This document shows, piece after piece, positions 18,128-26,786 of a stretch of 64,000 nt of DNA; positions within the stretch are counted from its first letter, which is position 1, and each line of letters begins with the position of its first letter. Under the pieces are notes generated by a model, which worked only from the letters and a program-made list of their open reading frames with translations, searched no databases and was not told the DNA's origin. The DNA comes from an uncultured Eubacteriales bacterium (GTDB taxonomy: Bacteria > Bacillota > Clostridia > Oscillospirales > CAG-382), in the NCBI GenBank assembly GCA_934446675.1, contig CAKSEL010000005.1, positions 77,399 to 141,398 on the forward strand, in the 5' to 3' direction. The position numbers and the translations under genes are program-made.

Positions 18128-18888
18128 CAGCCCTCATGACCTCTGTTTTTGTGTATTACGGTGCCGAAAAGAAATCTCGGAAGGTTCATCATGCGTCCGG
18201 CTCTTGTAGGCTGCTTTATCAGCCTGTAAAACCACTCAAGGTTTGTCTTTACGAAAAAGTCCGGCGCACGCTTTACGGTTCCTGCGAACACGTCCACGCT
18301 TCCTCCGAGTCCCGCGGCAAAGCTTACTTTAAGTTTATCGCGGTTATCGTATATCCACTTTTCCTGTTTGGGCGCACCGAGGCATACGAAAAGTATTTTT
18401 GCGCCCGACGCGTTTATTTCGTCGGCTATGCTCTGATTGTCGGCGTCGGAAAAGTATCCGTCGCGCACTCCGCTTATTACAAGTCCCGGATATTTTTCGC
18501 AGAGCTTATCTGCGGCAATCCTTGCAACGCACGGTCTTTCTTCCGTCGCCTTGCCTCCGCCGAAGATAAATATGCCGTCTCCGGTCTTACTTGCGTATTC
18601 GGCGATAAGAGCCGCCGTTTCGACGCCTGCAACCTTTTGTTTGAGCGGCGTGCCGAGTATCCTTGACGCGTATACGACGCCTATTCCGTCGGGAATAATC
18701 AGATCCGCCGAGTTTATTACGCCGTACATACTTTCATCGTCTATACAGCACTGAACTATCTCGGAATTCGGCGTATACATTACCGAAACTTTTGAATCGT
18801 CCCTTATAAGCTCCTTTACTTTTTCAAACGCCTCGTCCTTTGTGACGTTATCGAAGTAAACTCCGCGTACATTGATTTTCTGCGGCAT
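18127..18888 (-). CDS. WecG/TagA/CpsF family glycosyltransferase
   Basis: 253 residues from the ATG at 18888, which follows GAGGAATGTT; the open frame extends 21 codons further but without a better site. Family motifs are clear: MYTPNSEIV, IPDGIGVVYASRILG, IFIFGGGKA, and LFVCLGAPKQEKWI. These enzymes transfer ManNAc-type sugars onto lipid-linked intermediates in wall teichoic acid, enterobacterial common antigen or capsule synthesis. No other wall-polymer gene lies nearby. Its fusion into the recF transcription unit is unusual. Confidence 0.87.
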   Translation of the reverse strand: MPQKINVRGVYFDNVTKDEAFEKVKELIRDDSKVSVMYTPNSEIVQCCIDDESMYGVINSADLIIPDGIGVVYASRILGTPLKQKVAGVETAALIAEYASKTGDGIFIFGGGKATEERPCVARIAADKLCEKYPGLVISGVRDGYFSDADNQSIADEINASGAKILFVCLGAPKQEKWIYDNRDKLKVSFAAGLGGSVDVFAGTVKRAPDFFVKTNLEWFYRLIKQPTRAGRMMNLPRFLFGTVIHKNRGHEG

Positions 18889-18915
18889 AACATTCCTCTG
18901 TTTCATCGAGAATTT

Positions 18916-18992
18916 CGCACATATGCGCGAGAACCGTACAGTACGGCACAATTATACACAAATATAATACCACACAATGCCGCAAATGTAAA
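18916..18992 (-). promoter_or_regulatory. Promoter and palindromes before tagA-recF-remB-gyrB
   Basis: TTTACA (18987-18992), 17 bases and TATTAT (18964-18969) form a good promoter. Just downstream are two palindromes, CCGTAC-a-GTACGG (18934-18946) and TCGCACATATGCGCGA (about 18916-18931). Their loops are too short for stable hairpins, so they look like protein-binding sites. Confidence 0.65.
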
Positions 18993-19023
18993 GAGTTAAT
19001 TTTTAAACTTTATCGTAACGCAC

Positions 19024-19061
19024 AAAAAAAGAGCGCCGCAAAATCTTAAAACGGCACTCTC
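19024..19061 (-). terminator. Terminator after the Gfo/Idh/MocA gene
   Basis: AGAGTGCCG pairs with CGGCGCTCT (one G-T pair) and is followed by TTTTTTTGTG on the minus strand, directly after the stop codon. Confidence 0.85.
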
Positions 19062-19079
19062 AAGTTTATATGTTTGTTT

Positions 19080-20378
19080 TTACCGCGCGCCCTGCATGAC
19101 CTCGTCGGGAGATACGACTTTTCCCGTCAGTCTCGATTTCTCCGCGGCAAAGGCTATCATATGGTTTTCGACGGAAATACCTATCTCGCTGAGTTTGGAA
19201 TCGGTATTCAGTCCGCATTCATATCTGTACAGCGCGTCTATTATGCCCTCGTCTCCTCCGCCGTGTCCGCCGACTATCGACTGGTCAAGGTTCCTGTCGG
19301 TAACATCAACCGCCGTGTGAGTCCTTGTTTCAAAGTCGAACAGGTCAAACGTCTTTTTATCCATATACGCCGTGATCTCACCCTTTGTGCCCATTATTTT
19401 AAGGCTTCTTCCGCCCTCGTTAAACGCGCACATGTTGAACGACACGACGGCTCCGCCGTCAAATTCAAGATTTACCACCTGATGGTCGACAACGTTGTTA
19501 TCGCATTTAAAGACGCATTTGCCGAACTGCGTGGTCTTTATGGCTTCCATAATATCGTCGTCTGTCGGATTCGGATTTTTTGCCGCGACGCGTCTGAACC
19601 AGTTGGTCTTTCGCTCATAATAGAGCTTTACCGCGTTATACGGACAGGTATCTCCGACGGGACAGCCCTGATAGCAGTAATCGGGAGAGCCTTCGGGCGC
19701 GTTTTCGCGCGTGAAATATGTAAGCGAGCCGAAAGACTGCACCTTTTTGCACTTTCTGCCGATGAGCCATTGCAGAATATCCATGTCGTGGCAGCACTTC
19801 TGGAGTATCATGCACGAGCTTTTTTCGCTGTTGCCCCAGTTTCCTCTGACAAAGCTGTGCGACTGATGCGTGTTTCCGACGCACTCGGCGGCATGGACGG
19901 ACATAACCGTGCCAATTTTTCCGCTGTCTATGGTTTCTTTGATTTTAGTGTAAAGGTCTGTATATCTCAGAACGTGGCACACAAGCACCTTTACGCCGTT
20001 TCTCTGCGCGCTCTCCTTTATCTTAAGACATTCTTCGGGAGTCGGCGCCGCAGGCTTTTCAAGCAGCAGATCATACTTTTTCTCCATTGCGGCAAGCGCA
20101 GGCTCTGTGTGCATTCTGTCCATAGTGCATATTAATGCGACGTCCGCAAACTTGGGCTTTTCAAGCAGCGGCTTATAGTCCGCAAAGCACGCACTGTCCG
20201 GAAGATTCCACTTCTGCTTTATATAATTTCTTCTTTCGTCGATCGGTTCGGCAACGGCGACGACCTCGAACTTACCGTCCGCCCTTTTCATAATATCGGT
20301 ATAGCCTCTTCCTCTGCCGCCCGCACCTATGAGTATCACTTTGAGAGTTTTTTCCATATTATTTGCACCGGCTTTCAT
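19080..20378 (-). CDS. Gfo/Idh/MocA family NAD(P)-dependent oxidoreductase
   Basis: 432 residues, or 425 if translation starts at the second ATG (20357), which removes a MKAGANN lead; neither has a strong ribosome site. The N-terminal Rossmann fold shows VILIGAGGRGRGYTDIM, and LLEKPAAPTPEE is the family's conserved EKP motif. The C-terminal part contains HDMDILQWLIG and a cysteine pair region (YCYQGCPVGDTCPYNAV) that may bind a metal. Members oxidise or reduce sugars, inositols or glycosides. The substrate cannot be assigned. It is a single-gene unit with its own terminator. Confidence 0.85.
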   Translation of the reverse strand: MKAGANNMEKTLKVILIGAGGRGRGYTDIMKRADGKFEVVAVAEPIDERRNYIKQKWNLPDSACFADYKPLLEKPKFADVALICTMDRMHTEPALAAMEKKYDLLLEKPAAPTPEECLKIKESAQRNGVKVLVCHVLRYTDLYTKIKETIDSGKIGTVMSVHAAECVGNTHQSHSFVRGNWGNSEKSSCMILQKCCHDMDILQWLIGRKCKKVQSFGSLTYFTRENAPEGSPDYCYQGCPVGDTCPYNAVKLYYERKTNWFRRVAAKNPNPTDDDIMEAIKTTQFGKCVFKCDNNVVDHQVVNLEFDGGAVVSFNMCAFNEGGRSLKIMGTKGEITAYMDKKTFDLFDFETRTHTAVDVTDRNLDQSIVGGHGGGDEGIIDALYRYECGLNTDSKLSEIGISVENHMIAFAAEKSRLTGKVVSPDEVMQGAR

Positions 20379-20582
20379 AAAAATTCGGTATTTACACCCT
20401 TTGGCTTCATTATATTACGTCTTAACATATATAACAATGCATAATCAGCCATAATTCATATATTATCGGGTATATTTTGTAAAAACCGCGCCGCCGCATT
20501 TTTAAAAGCTCAAAAAAGTTCTAAACTTCAGCAAAGCCGCGTAAAATGTACAAACACCAAAACAATACCGGAGGTAAAAATC

Positions 20583-22064
20583 ATGTCTTTTGGTAAATCG
20601 CTTTATGAGGATATAGCCACAAGAACCGGCGGAGAAATATACATCGGCGTAGTAGGTCCGGTAAGAACCGGAAAGTCCACATTTATAAAGAAATTCATGG
20701 ATACGCTGGTGCTTCCGAATATGCCGGACGACTTTTCAAGAAGCCGCACAAACGACTCTCTGCCGCAGAGCGCCGCAGGAAAAACAGTCATGACGACAGA
20801 ACCCAAATTCGTCCCGGAACAGGCAGCGGAGGTAAATCTTCCCGACAGCACTCATTTCAAAGTCAAGATGATAGACTGCGTAGGCTACATAGTTCCCGGA
20901 GCCATGGGACTTGTCGAAGAGGATAAGCCGCGCATGGTGATGACGCCGTGGTCGGACGAACCAATGCCTTTTGAAAAAGCCGCCGAAACCGGCACTCACA
21001 AAGTAATAAGCGAACATTCGACAATAGGAATACTCGTCACGACAGACGGCACTATCGGAGAAATTCCGCGCGAAAACTACGTTGACGCCGAAAAACGCGT
21101 TGTTGACGAACTGAAAGAGCGTTCAAAGCCGTTTGTAATAGTATTGAACTCGGCTCAGCCGCAAAGCGAGGAGGCTCACGCTCTGGCAAACAGTCTTGAG
21201 GAAGAATATGCCGTTCCGGTAGCGCTTGTCAACTGTCTTGAGCTTGACGAAAACGACATAGGAAACATACTCGAAATGACGCTGTCGGAATTTCCCGTAA
21301 GAAAGCTCGTATTCGACATTCCCGGCTGGGTAAGCGCAATGAACAGGGATCACCCGCTATACAAGCAGCTCATTGACGGCATATCCGAACGCGCGTCGGG
21401 CATTGAAAAGGTCGGCGAGATAAGCCCCACATTTTCCGAAGTTTCGGAGGACGAATTCGGCACGGTCATACACGTAAAGAACGTTGACCTTGCAACGGGC
21501 AGCGGAAATCTCAAAATCGAAGTTCCCGACAAGCTGTTTTACAGTATTCTCGGCGACGAAACAGGCTTTGAAATAGACGGCGAAGAATCTCTCATACGCA
21601 TAATGACGGAGCTTGCCGCGGCAAAGCACAAGTACGACAAGATGGCAAAGGCTCTCGAGGAGGTCGAACAGACGGGCTACGGCATTGTTACGCCGTCGGT
21701 AGAGGATCTTACACTCGAAGAACCCGAAATAGTAAAGCAGGCAGGCGGCTACGGTGTAAGGCTCAAAGCGTCGGCGCCGTCGATCCACATGATAAAGGCG
21801 GACATCAAGGCAGAGGTAAGTCCGATCGTCGGCAGCGAAAAACAGTCGGAGGACATGGTAAAATTCTTACTCAAAGAATTTGAAGAGGATCCGGCAAAGA
21901 TCTGGGAATCCAATATGTTCGGAAAAACGCTGCACGAGCTTGTCGGAGAAGGTCTGAATGCAAAGCTTGCCCATATGCCGCACGACGCGCAGATGAAGCT
22001 TGCCGACACGCTTCAGAGAATTATCAACGAAGGCTCAAACGGACTTATCTGCATATTGCTCTGA
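20583..22064 (+). CDS. spoIVA: Stage IV sporulation protein A
   Basis: 493 residues, the standard length. It starts MSFGKSLYEDIATRTGGEIYI with a Walker A GPVRTGKST near residue 25 and matches SpoIVA throughout. SpoIVA is an ATPase that polymerises on the forespore surface and forms the basement layer of the spore coat. It indicates that the organism can sporulate. GGAGG lies before the ATG. It stands alone on the plus strand between two minus-strand genes; I could not identify a convincing mother-cell sigma-E promoter by eye. Confidence 0.96.
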   Translation: MSFGKSLYEDIATRTGGEIYIGVVGPVRTGKSTFIKKFMDTLVLPNMPDDFSRSRTNDSLPQSAAGKTVMTTEPKFVPEQAAEVNLPDSTHFKVKMIDCVGYIVPGAMGLVEEDKPRMVMTPWSDEPMPFEKAAETGTHKVISEHSTIGILVTTDGTIGEIPRENYVDAEKRVVDELKERSKPFVIVLNSAQPQSEEAHALANSLEEEYAVPVALVNCLELDENDIGNILEMTLSEFPVRKLVFDIPGWVSAMNRDHPLYKQLIDGISERASGIEKVGEISPTFSEVSEDEFGTVIHVKNVDLATGSGNLKIEVPDKLFYSILGDETGFEIDGEESLIRIMTELAAAKHKYDKMAKALEEVEQTGYGIVTPSVEDLTLEEPEIVKQAGGYGVRLKASAPSIHMIKADIKAEVSPIVGSEKQSEDMVKFLLKEFEEDPAKIWESNMFGKTLHELVGEGLNAKLAHMPHDAQMKLADTLQRIINEGSNGLICILL

Positions 22065-22084
22065 AAAAAGCCGCATAAAATTAA

Positions 22085-22119
22085 AGCACAGGGAATTTTA
22101 CCTCTCTGTGCTGTTTTTT
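22085..22119 (+). terminator. Terminator of spoIVA
   Basis: AGCACAG-gga pairs with tct-CTGTGCT and is followed by GTTTTTTAC, 20 bases after the stop. Confidence 0.85.
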
Positions 22120-22134
22120 ACGTTATATTTTTTA

Positions 22135-23007
22135 TCAAAACTCCGCGTCCGTGCTTTTGCTCTTTCTGTACGACGCCGGAGTAAGCCCGGTAAGCTTTCC
22201 GAAAATACGGCAGAAATACTGTGCCGACGTAAATCCCGAAAGCTCCGATATCTTATTTACGCTCATTCTCGACGACACGAGCAGCGTTTTTGCATACTCC
22301 ACGCGCATCTGGTTGATTTTTTCGGTAAGCGTCATATTATACTGCGTTCTTATTATGCGGCTGAGCTGTCTTTTGCTGATATTGAGTTTTCCGGCAATCT
22401 CCGACGAAGAAATATTACCTCTGTAACGTCTCAGAAAATCGTCAAGCACTCTTATGCGGTTTACCTTTGCATTTACCGTGCCCGAATACAGCGAATTTCC
22501 GGTGTTTCCGACAATTCTTCCTATATCCGTAAGCAGCGCGCAGAGCAGACAGCCTATCTTTTCGCGAAAGCCGGTTTCTTTTTTCTTTGCTTCCTCTATT
22601 ATCGCGCGGCATATAACGCTGCCGTCGGTCTTGCGCTTTATGAAAAAACCGGGGTTACGCACTATGTTCTCAATCAGCGATTCAAATTCCGTTTCCGGCT
22701 CTCCCTTGCTGCTTATATCAAGCGTAAATCCGTATTCCTCCTGCGAACCCTCGTTTTCCGATGTCTGCGAATGTATGACGTCCGGCCCCGTTATGTAAAA
22801 CACGTCCTCGGAAAGCATATGCTCTGCGCCGTTCAGGCACAGTCTGCCCTTTCCGGAGGTTACAAAGTGAAATTCATATCCCGTATGGCTGTGCGGCTCT
22901 ACCGCCCACGGATTTCTCGGCGGATCATGCATTACATTGAGCAATATTATATCGTAGTTTTTAAAATTATACTCAAAATCCGGGAAGTCTATGCAGGTTC
23001 GATTCAA
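22135..23007 (-). CDS. AraC family transcriptional regulator with cupin sensor
   Basis: 290 residues. The N-terminal half is a cupin-type ligand domain (HSHTGYEFHFVTSGKGRLCLNG). The C-terminal ~100 residues hold the two helix-turn-helix units of AraC proteins, ending in the conserved FTSAQYFCRIFGKLTGLTPASYR. Such regulators usually activate carbohydrate genes. The start appears to be TTG, as an in-frame stop lies three codons upstream and no ATG is nearby. It may act on the direct-repeat sites upstream of the ADP-ribosylglycohydrolase gene at 25475-25511, an inference from position and site spacing only. Confidence 0.88.
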   Translation of the reverse strand: MNRTCIDFPDFEYNFKNYDIILLNVMHDPPRNPWAVEPHSHTGYEFHFVTSGKGRLCLNGAEHMLSEDVFYITGPDVIHSQTSENEGSQEEYGFTLDISSKGEPETEFESLIENIVRNPGFFIKRKTDGSVICRAIIEEAKKKETGFREKIGCLLCALLTDIGRIVGNTGNSLYSGTVNAKVNRIRVLDDFLRRYRGNISSSEIAGKLNISKRQLSRIIRTQYNMTLTEKINQMRVEYAKTLLVSSRMSVNKISELSGFTSAQYFCRIFGKLTGLTPASYRKSKSTDAEF

Positions 23008-23156
23008 ACAAAATCACGTCCGTTCCATATACTTTCTGACAAAATTATACCATATTCGACCTTTTATGTCAATACAAAAATATTGATATTTAGACAATTT
23101 AATAATAATTTACAAAAATCCGCTTACAAAATGCCTGCAAATTTCAAAAGTAACAC

Positions 23157-23185
23157 TTGAAAAAGGAAAAGCACGGTATTATAAT
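23157..23185 (+). promoter_or_regulatory. Promoter of the acetyltransferase gene
   Basis: TTGAAA (23157-23162), a 17-base spacer and TATAAT (23180-23185), 33 bases before the ATG. Confidence 0.85.
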
Positions 23186-23218
23186 AGTCTAATATGAAAT
23201 GCAAAGAGGAAATTTTCG

Positions 23219-23842
23219 ATGTCATTGTCAGATTTATTCAGAAGCCCGTCAAAAAAGCTTGAAAACAGCGTAAAGCAGGTATTCGCAGATCCTCCGGTGC
23301 TCGAAACGCCGAGGCTTATACTCAAAAAGATAGTTCCGGAGAACGCACGGGATATGTACGCATACGCAAGCGATCCGGACATTACGAAATATCTCACCTG
23401 GTCATGCCATTCGAGCCTGAAGGAAACCGAGAGATACATAAAACTGCTGCAAAAGAAGTACGACGCCGGAGTATTCAACGACTGGGGCGTAACCTTAAAG
23501 GAAAACGGGCGGTTTATAGGCACATGCGGCTACACGTCGTTTGATTTTGACGAAAGAAAAGCCGAGATAGGATATGTTATAGCAAAAGACTGCCACGGAC
23601 ACGGATATGCGCCCGAAGCCGCAAGGAGAATAATGAAATTCGGCGCGGAAACTTTCGGTCTTGTCGGATATTTCGCAAAGATGATGGAAGGCAACGACGC
23701 GTCAATGAGCGTTATGAAAAAGTGCGGCATGATCTTTGACGGAGTTTACAAAAATTCCATGTACATTAAAGGCGAATACAAAACCATTATAGTTTTCAGG
23801 ACTCCCGACGGCAAGCTCGACGAGATACTCGCAAATCAATAA
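23219..23842 (+). CDS. GNAT acetyltransferase, RimJ/RimL type
   Basis: 207 residues. After a ~25-residue lead the GNAT fold begins with LETPRLILKKIVPENARDMY, typical of RimJ/RimL-type proteins that acetylate protein N-termini or small amines. The acetyl-CoA-binding region reads GYVIAKDCHGHGYAPEAARRIM, and the later motif has NDASMSVMKKCGM. GAGGAA precedes the ATG. It is a single-gene unit with a clear promoter and terminator. The substrate is unknown. Confidence 0.87.
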   Translation: MSLSDLFRSPSKKLENSVKQVFADPPVLETPRLILKKIVPENARDMYAYASDPDITKYLTWSCHSSLKETERYIKLLQKKYDAGVFNDWGVTLKENGRFIGTCGYTSFDFDERKAEIGYVIAKDCHGHGYAPEAARRIMKFGAETFGLVGYFAKMMEGNDASMSVMKKCGMIFDGVYKNSMYIKGEYKTIIVFRTPDGKLDEILANQ

Positions 23843-23859
23843 TAAACCATCAAAATAAC

Positions 23860-23903
23860 AACAGTCCGATACGGAAACAAAAACCATACCGGACTGTATT
23901 TTT
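23860..23903 (+). terminator. Terminator of the acetyltransferase gene
   Basis: ACAGTCCG pairs with CGGACTGT over a ~22-base loop, followed by ATTTTTATG. It lies between convergent genes; the minus-strand side lacks a solid T run. Confidence 0.75.
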
Positions 23904-23927
23904 ATGCTTTTTTACGCAAAAATCAAA

Positions 23928-25352
23928 TTAACCGAAGAAAACAAGCGGAATAAGAGCAACCTCTGCTCTGCCCTCGCAGGTAATTTCGATTACGCCTCTG
24001 TTCTTTGACTCAACGTGTTCGCCTGCGGTAATGACATATTCGGAAACTGCGGGAATACCGTTTCTGTCGGCATTATCATCGACGTTCATATTGCCCTCTG
24101 CCTTCCAGCCTTCGGGAAGTAAGAATCTTATGCAGTAGTGCTTCTGGCTTGCAAGTTTCTTTGCAATGGTAAGCTTTACGCCGATAGTTCCGCCGGGTCT
24201 TATATCGGGAGCGTGGTCGTATTCGACAACAACGTGCGAAGCAGTAAAGTCATGTTCAAAGAAGTATTCTGTGCGCTTGCCGAGCATATCTGCAAATGCG
24301 CGTCCCTTGAACGCCTCAACGTCCTCTGCGGAAAATTCGTCAGCGCCGTCGGTATAGTTTACACCCGTTACCTTATGCTGTTCGATTACTCTGTTTGTAA
24401 GTTCTGTACAGGTCGGAGGCACGTCGTAGAGAGAACCGCGTCCGATAGCAACGGTAACTATCTTGTCGCCGATATATTCCTGCCAGTCCTTAGGCACAAC
24501 CTTTGTTCCGCCGAGAATACCGAGAACAGAACCCACGGTAGCGCCGGTGCAGTCGGTATCGTCACCGCAGTTTACCGCAATTATAAGCGACTGCTTGAAA
24601 TCTCCTTCGCCGTAAAGCAGACCGATTACAGCATACGCTACGTTTGCCGGAGCCTGGAACCAGCCGAGTTCCTTATCGGCAAGAGTCATGTCGGTGACAA
24701 TGTCGCGTGCTTCGCGCCAAGTCTTTTTGTTATCGTAACATTCAACCGCGGTCGTTATGTACTTATAGAAACGGCAGTTTTCCGGAATTTTTGAAAGACC
24801 TATGTTGATAAGCTCTCTAATATCCTTTACTATAAATGCCGCGCTTTCGAGTGCAGCTACGAATATAGCCGCATATGTTCCCTCTCCCACGCCGTGGTCA
24901 ACGCAGGCGTCCTGATATGCGTAGTAAATTGCCTTTTCAACGTTTGCCGGGAACATGGTAGCCCATATCTCGGTTCTTATCCATGCGCCGTTGGAATGCT
25001 TCCATGAGTTCTTGTACTCGCCGCACATGGGCGCTACGAGTCCGTGAGCCATGTTGCCCTTGCAGACGCCGTACTCGTTCCAGTAGGGAGTAATGTATTC
25101 CATCCAGTATTCGCCGAGAACCTTTGCGTCGATCTTGTTCGGACCGCCCTCTCTTCTGACTGCGGCGAGCCATACGAGCTGAAGATCAAGGTCGTCGTTG
25201 GGAAGCGGATTTCCGGGTTCGGAATTGAATCCCTTTATGTCGTGGACCTTTCTCTGTCCTTCAAACGGAGTGCCGAGAGTGCCGCCTATGTTCTTGCCGA
25301 GCCAGCACGCGTAGATCTTGTCGCGGAGTTCGTCTCTGTTAAGTCTTATCAT
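23928..25352 (-). CDS. ADP-ribosylglycohydrolase family protein with C-terminal beta domain
   Basis: 474 residues from the ATG at 25352, preceded by GAGGAG; the frame itself opens five codons earlier at a GTG. The ARH fold is recognised by YACWLGKNIGGTLGTPFEG and by two acidic metal sites, LPNDDLDLQLVW and NCGDDTDCTGATVG, which would hold two magnesium ions. The last ~130 residues form a separate beta-rich domain. ADP-ribosylglycohydrolase relatives remove ADP-ribose from proteins, but many gut-bacterial members sit near glycan genes and have unknown substrates. Direct repeats flank its promoter. Confidence 0.85.
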   Translation of the reverse strand: MIRLNRDELRDKIYACWLGKNIGGTLGTPFEGQRKVHDIKGFNSEPGNPLPNDDLDLQLVWLAAVRREGGPNKIDAKVLGEYWMEYITPYWNEYGVCKGNMAHGLVAPMCGEYKNSWKHSNGAWIRTEIWATMFPANVEKAIYYAYQDACVDHGVGEGTYAAIFVAALESAAFIVKDIRELINIGLSKIPENCRFYKYITTAVECYDNKKTWREARDIVTDMTLADKELGWFQAPANVAYAVIGLLYGEGDFKQSLIIAVNCGDDTDCTGATVGSVLGILGGTKVVPKDWQEYIGDKIVTVAIGRGSLYDVPPTCTELTNRVIEQHKVTGVNYTDGADEFSAEDVEAFKGRAFADMLGKRTEYFFEHDFTASHVVVEYDHAPDIRPGGTIGVKLTIAKKLASQKHYCIRFLLPEGWKAEGNMNVDDNADRNGIPAVSEYVITAGEHVESKNRGVIEITCEGRAEVALIPLVFFG

Positions 25353-25431
25353 GATAATGCTCCTCACTTTTAATTTTTTGAAACAATCGGATTTTTGTGT
25401 TATTTTTCCGATAAGTCTTTATTACAAAACA

Positions 25432-25460
25432 ACATTACCATATGTAAAACCCTTTGTCAA
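25432..25460 (-). promoter_or_regulatory. Promoter of the ADP-ribosylglycohydrolase gene
   Basis: TTGACA (25455-25460), 17 bases and TAATGT (25432-25437). The weak -10 box fits a promoter that needs an activator. Confidence 0.6.
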
Positions 25461-25474
25461 CAGATTTGAAAAAC

Positions 25475-25511
25475 AAGTCGGATTTTTACAGTCAAAAAGT
25501 CGGATTTTTAC
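25475..25511 (-). promoter_or_regulatory. Two exact 15-bp direct repeats upstream of the -35 box
   Basis: AAGTCGGATTTTTAC occurs at 25475-25489 and again at 25497-25511, 22 bp start to start (two helical turns), ending 14 bp from the -35 box. A partial third copy, CAATCGGATTTTT, lies at 25384-25396 inside the leader. The layout resembles an AraC-type activator site. The distal copy overlaps the last codons of the peptidase gene upstream. Confidence 0.65.
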
Positions 25512-26626
25512 CCCAAGATCAACTGCCTTGCGACGGGACTTCCCAGCCCCGTGCAGAAATCCCAGCCGATTTTTGCGGAATATTTGCCGTTGGAGCCTGT
25601 TTTTACGTCGTCAAAGCAATACTGCGGCTCATTATAGAACGACGCTCCGGCACAGGCATAAAAATACGGCAAAAGTCTGTTTTTTTCAAGTCCCGGCGGT
25701 TCTGACAGGAGTATACGCGCGCACAGAGCACAAACACAAGACGCCGCAAGGCTTGTTCCTCCCGACGTTGTCCAGCCGCCGCCCAAAGCACGGTTATAAG
25801 ACGGTCTTGATATGTACACAAAAGCACCGGGGTTGGTTTCGGCATAAAAGCAGACGTCGGGCAGTGCGCGAAAGCCCTCCGACATACCTTCTATCGGCGA
25901 AAAGACTTTCTGAAAATACGGTATTTGCTCATATCTGCTTTTTCCTCCTCCGCCGTATCTCCATGCACGCTGACGCGTTATCATTCTGCCGTCCGCACTC
26001 ATCTCGCACGTACTTCCTCCGACACTTATCACTCCCGGCGAGCTTGCCGGAAAGAACACTGCGCCTCCCATATCCCCTGCCGCCGACACAAACACGCTGC
26101 CACTGTTCTTGAAATATGCGCTTATCTCGCCCTGCGACAGAAACTCGCCGGTTCCGAAACACATAAGCACAACATCGGCGCGTATTTCCTCCGACGCATA
26201 CCTTACCGCCTCATACATTCTCTCAAAGCTGTCGTCATACGAAAACACGGCGTGAAGCTCCTGTCCCGGACACAGCGCGTTCACCCACTGCACGTCAAGC
26301 GACGATTCGGAAATCCACGCGTCCTTTGACTTTGCGCTCTTACCCGACGGAAAGTGCATATTTACGGTATTCTTATCTATTCCGAAAAAGCTGCAGAAAA
26401 CGTCAAGGTCGTCTCCGAGCGTTTCGTTTCGGAAAGCCTCTATCATTGCAATTTTCAGCTTTTTATCATATCTTTTTACCGGCAGTCCGTATGACTTTAT
26501 TATCTGCCGCGGCGTTATTCCGTCTTTTCCCGGAGTTTGGTAAAATCTGTCCGAAACCGGCACAAACGGCAGAATATCCGGTTTTGAAATGGGATATCTC
26601 GGAATGTTGCACTCGCATATATTCAT
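25508..26626 (-). CDS. Sedolisin-like (S53) serine peptidase
   Basis: 372 residues from the ATG at 26626, which follows AAGGAGG; the longest frame adds eight residues without a site. Catalytic features of the S53 family are present: Glu107 and Asp111 in ESSLD (the E-x3-D pair), Asp185 in SAAGDMGG, and Ser292 in SGGTSLAA, with FDDVKTGSNG and CTGLGSP near the end matching the calcium site. There is no signal peptide and no pro-domain, unlike most sedolisins, so it may act in the cytoplasm or be exported by another route. It precedes the ADP-ribosylglycohydrolase gene by 155 bp. Confidence 0.82.
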   Translation of the reverse strand: MNICECNIPRYPISKPDILPFVPVSDRFYQTPGKDGITPRQIIKSYGLPVKRYDKKLKIAMIEAFRNETLGDDLDVFCSFFGIDKNTVNMHFPSGKSAKSKDAWISESSLDVQWVNALCPGQELHAVFSYDDSFERMYEAVRYASEEIRADVVLMCFGTGEFLSQGEISAYFKNSGSVFVSAAGDMGGAVFFPASSPGVISVGGSTCEMSADGRMITRQRAWRYGGGGKSRYEQIPYFQKVFSPIEGMSEGFRALPDVCFYAETNPGAFVYISRPSYNRALGGGWTTSGGTSLAASCVCALCARILLSEPPGLEKNRLLPYFYACAGASFYNEPQYCFDDVKTGSNGKYSAKIGWDFCTGLGSPVARQLILG

Positions 26627-26786
26627 GTTGATTTCCTCCTTACCCTGCATTATATTCGCGTTTTCACACAGTTATCAGTATACATTAACTTTATGTTAAC
26701 CGGTTGTTGTTGATTTTGGAAACTATCCGGTATAAAATATAGTAAAATAACGCAAATTAATAAATAATTGAAAGAACGGTGAAACT

